Assembly (NCBI GenBank): GCA_964572855.1
Contig: CAZNGF010000063.1
Coordinates: 1 to 14,707 of the forward strand
DNA: 14,707 bases
Reading direction: 5' to 3'
Source of the DNA: CAZNGF01 sp964572855
Lineage (GTDB): Bacteria > Bipolaricaulota > Bipolaricaulia > RBG-16-55-9 > JAJCYT01
Shown in pieces: positions 13,710 to 14,707 of the stretch (its first letter is position 1; the number at the start of each line of letters is the position of its first letter). The position numbers and the translations under genes were made by a program. The notes under the pieces were generated by a model that saw only the letters and a program-made list of their open reading frames with translations, was not told the DNA's origin and searched no databases.

Positions 13710-14512
13710 CAGCCCCCCCCGTTTCGCCGCGAGGCCAGCGCGGCGTCGTGCGCGGCCCGCAGCGTCTTTTCGTCCACGTTCGCCACACCCTCGGCCGTGA
13801 CCACCTTGGTCACGGGCAGCTCGCCCGCCAGCCCGCCGGTGGCCGAGTCGAGCGCGGCCGCGATGTCGAGCAGGACGAAGGCCTCCTTGAGCGCGCCCTT
13901 CAGGGACATCTGGCGGAACGGGCCCTTGTGGCGGATGACGTATTCGAGCGCGCCCTTGATCTGGACCGAGCCCGAGCCGGCCGCGCCGTACTCGCGCGTC
14001 TCGAAGCGCGCGCCCATCACGTCGTAGAAGAAAATGCGCCCCGCCCCGGCCTTGCGGTCGTAGGCGCTGACCACGGGCAAAAAGCCCCCGATGCCCTGTA
14101 GCGCGCCGGCCAGGGCTTGGTTCAGCACGCGCGTGACCTCGGCCAGCTTGCCCTCCAGGCTCAGCTCCTGGAGCTGGCTGCGGGCGTAGTACTTGAAGGA
14201 ATGTTTGAGAAAACGCACGGCCTGGATGGCCGAGGCGTACGCGCCCGCGATCGCGATCAGCGTCGTGTCGTCCAGCGCCATGACCTTCTCGGCCTCGTCG
14301 TAGAGGATGAAGTTGCTGGACGTGGCCCGCCGGTCGGAGACGTTCAGCACGCCGTCGGCGTACTTGACGGCGATCACGGTCGTGCCGTGCGCGGCCCCCG
14401 CCTCGGTGCCGGGTCGGGCGCGCTCCCCGACGCGGGGCGCGCTCCCGTCGTCGATTCCCTGGGCGCGCAGCAGGCGCTGGAAATCGCCCCCGATGCCCAG
14501 TGACTCGCTCAT
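13709..14512 (-). CDS. prcB: 20S proteasome beta subunit, catalytic
   Basis: The 267-residue precursor supplies the proteolytic sites. AAHGTTVIAVKYADGVLNVSDRR places the mature N-terminus at T44 after G43, with a 43-residue propeptide. Counting T44 as Thr1, the family residues Asp17 and Lys33 fall exactly on D60 (NVSDRR) and K76 (EAEKVMAL), so the active site is intact. GAAGSGSVQIKGALE and the conserved IAGAYASAIQAVRFLK are also typical of beta subunits. The ATG at 14512 (MSESLGIGG) is chosen because it overlaps the UBact stop as ATGA. An in-frame extension of 64 codons upstream exists, but it runs over the UBact gene in another frame and reads as low-complexity Arg/Ala. Confidence 0.92.
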   Translation of the reverse strand: MSESLGIGGDFQRLLRAQGIDDGSAPRVGERARPGTEAGAAHGTTVIAVKYADGVLNVSDRRATSSNFILYDEAEKVMALDDTTLIAIAGAYASAIQAVRFLKHSFKYYARSQLQELSLEGKLAEVTRVLNQALAGALQGIGGFLPVVSAYDRKAGAGRIFFYDVMGARFETREYGAAGSGSVQIKGALEYVIRHKGPFRQMSLKGALKEAFVLLDIAAALDSATGGLAGELPVTKVVTAEGVANVDEKTLRAAHDAALASRRNGGG

Positions 14513-14679
14513 TGACCGCTGCGCTGGCGGTAGCGCCGGGCGGATCTGGGGTCGACCCGCTTCATGCGGTCCATCAGCTTGCGCCGATCGGGCCTCTCGA
14601 CGTCGGGCTTCTGCGGCCCGTCGTCCTCGCCGGGCGATTTGTGCCAAGGTTCGGTCTGCTTCTGGCGTCGTTCGGGCAT
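14509..14679 (-). CDS. UBact, ubiquitin-like protein tag
   Basis: A 56-codon gene starts at ATG 14679, seven bases after GGAGGT (14692-14687) on the minus strand, and its stop overlaps the prcB ATG as ATGA. The product is small, highly charged and lacks hydrophobic core residues, as in intrinsically disordered Pup-like tags. The central DDGPQKPDVERPDRRKL and the C-terminal ARRYRQRSGQ match my recollection of UBact, the tag found in non-actinobacterial proteasome operons. UBact and Pup share a C-terminal Gly-Gln/Glu that is ligated to target lysines. Here it is Gln, so deamidation to Glu would be needed first. Five lysines (7, 14, 24, 34, 40) could accept chains. Its position in front of prcB, prcA and pafA strongly supports the call. 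Confidence 0.9.
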   Translation of the reverse strand: MPERRQKQTEPWHKSPGEDDGPQKPDVERPDRRKLMDRMKRVDPRSARRYRQRSGQ

Positions 14680-14707
14680 AGCGTCCACCTCCGTGGGAAC
14701 TCACTTG

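Noticed and set aside
14510..14704. A 64-codon N-terminal extension of prcB
   Set aside because: It overlaps the UBact gene in another frame, is low-complexity, and proteasome beta subunits normally start shortly before the processed threonine. The ATGA junction gives a better start.
1..14707. tRNA, rRNA, CRISPR arrays, insertion sequences or phage genes
   Set aside because: I looked on both strands and saw no cloverleaf, no regular spaced repeats, no transposase or integrase motifs.

Overview
**Organism.** This is a GC-rich bacterial window with strong AAGGAGGT-type ribosome binding sites. The best taxonomic clue is at the right end: a 20S proteasome operon headed by a 56-codon gene whose product matches the ubiquitin-like tag UBact, not actinobacterial Pup. 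From memory, UBact-proteasome operons occur in scattered, mostly Gram-negative or uncultured phyla (Nitrospinae, Verrucomicrobia, Armatimonadetes and several candidate phyla). I therefore infer a non-actinobacterial, probably environmental lineage. I cannot name it from sequence alone.

**Layout.** Positions 1-156 (+) are the 3' end of a DppC-type peptide ABC permease. Positions 363-2528 (+) encode a large exported family-5 solute-binding protein with its own promoter and a structured leader. It is closed by an intrinsic terminator at 2580-2611. Positions 2666-3631 (-) are a stand-alone RimK-like ATP-grasp ligase. The 370-base divergent gap (3632-4001) holds a minus-strand promoter with a mini-ORF, and a plus-strand promoter so close to the next ATG that the transcript is probably leaderless. 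Positions 4002-5576 (+) encode an unusual thiolase-DUF35 fusion without the nucleophilic cysteine. Positions 5739-10985 (+) form a four-gene pyrimidine/beta-alanine catabolic cluster: beta-ureidopropionase, dihydropyrimidinase, class III aminotransferase and aldehyde dehydrogenase. A two-way hairpin terminator at 10989-11032 separates it from the minus-strand genes. The rest is read leftward: UBact, prcB, prcA, pafA, then a 5'-truncated nucleotidyltransferase remnant of lower GC.

**How the genes work together.** In the catabolic cluster, dihydrouracil is opened to N-carbamoyl-beta-alanine and hydrolysed to beta-alanine. The amino group is then removed to give malonate semialdehyde, which is oxidised. 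The first enzyme, dihydropyrimidine dehydrogenase, is not in the window. In the proteasome cluster, UBact is the tag, PafA the ligase that joins it to target lysines, and PrcA/PrcB the chambered protease. Every junction overlaps (4, 1 and 4 bases), so translation is probably coupled. UBact ends in Gln, so a Dop-type deamidase should be required. No dop gene or ring ATPase is visible, and both may lie beyond the right edge.

The most interesting items are the very small UBact gene, the Cys-less thiolase-DUF35 fusion, the seven close cysteine pairs in the binding protein, and several structured intergenic elements.
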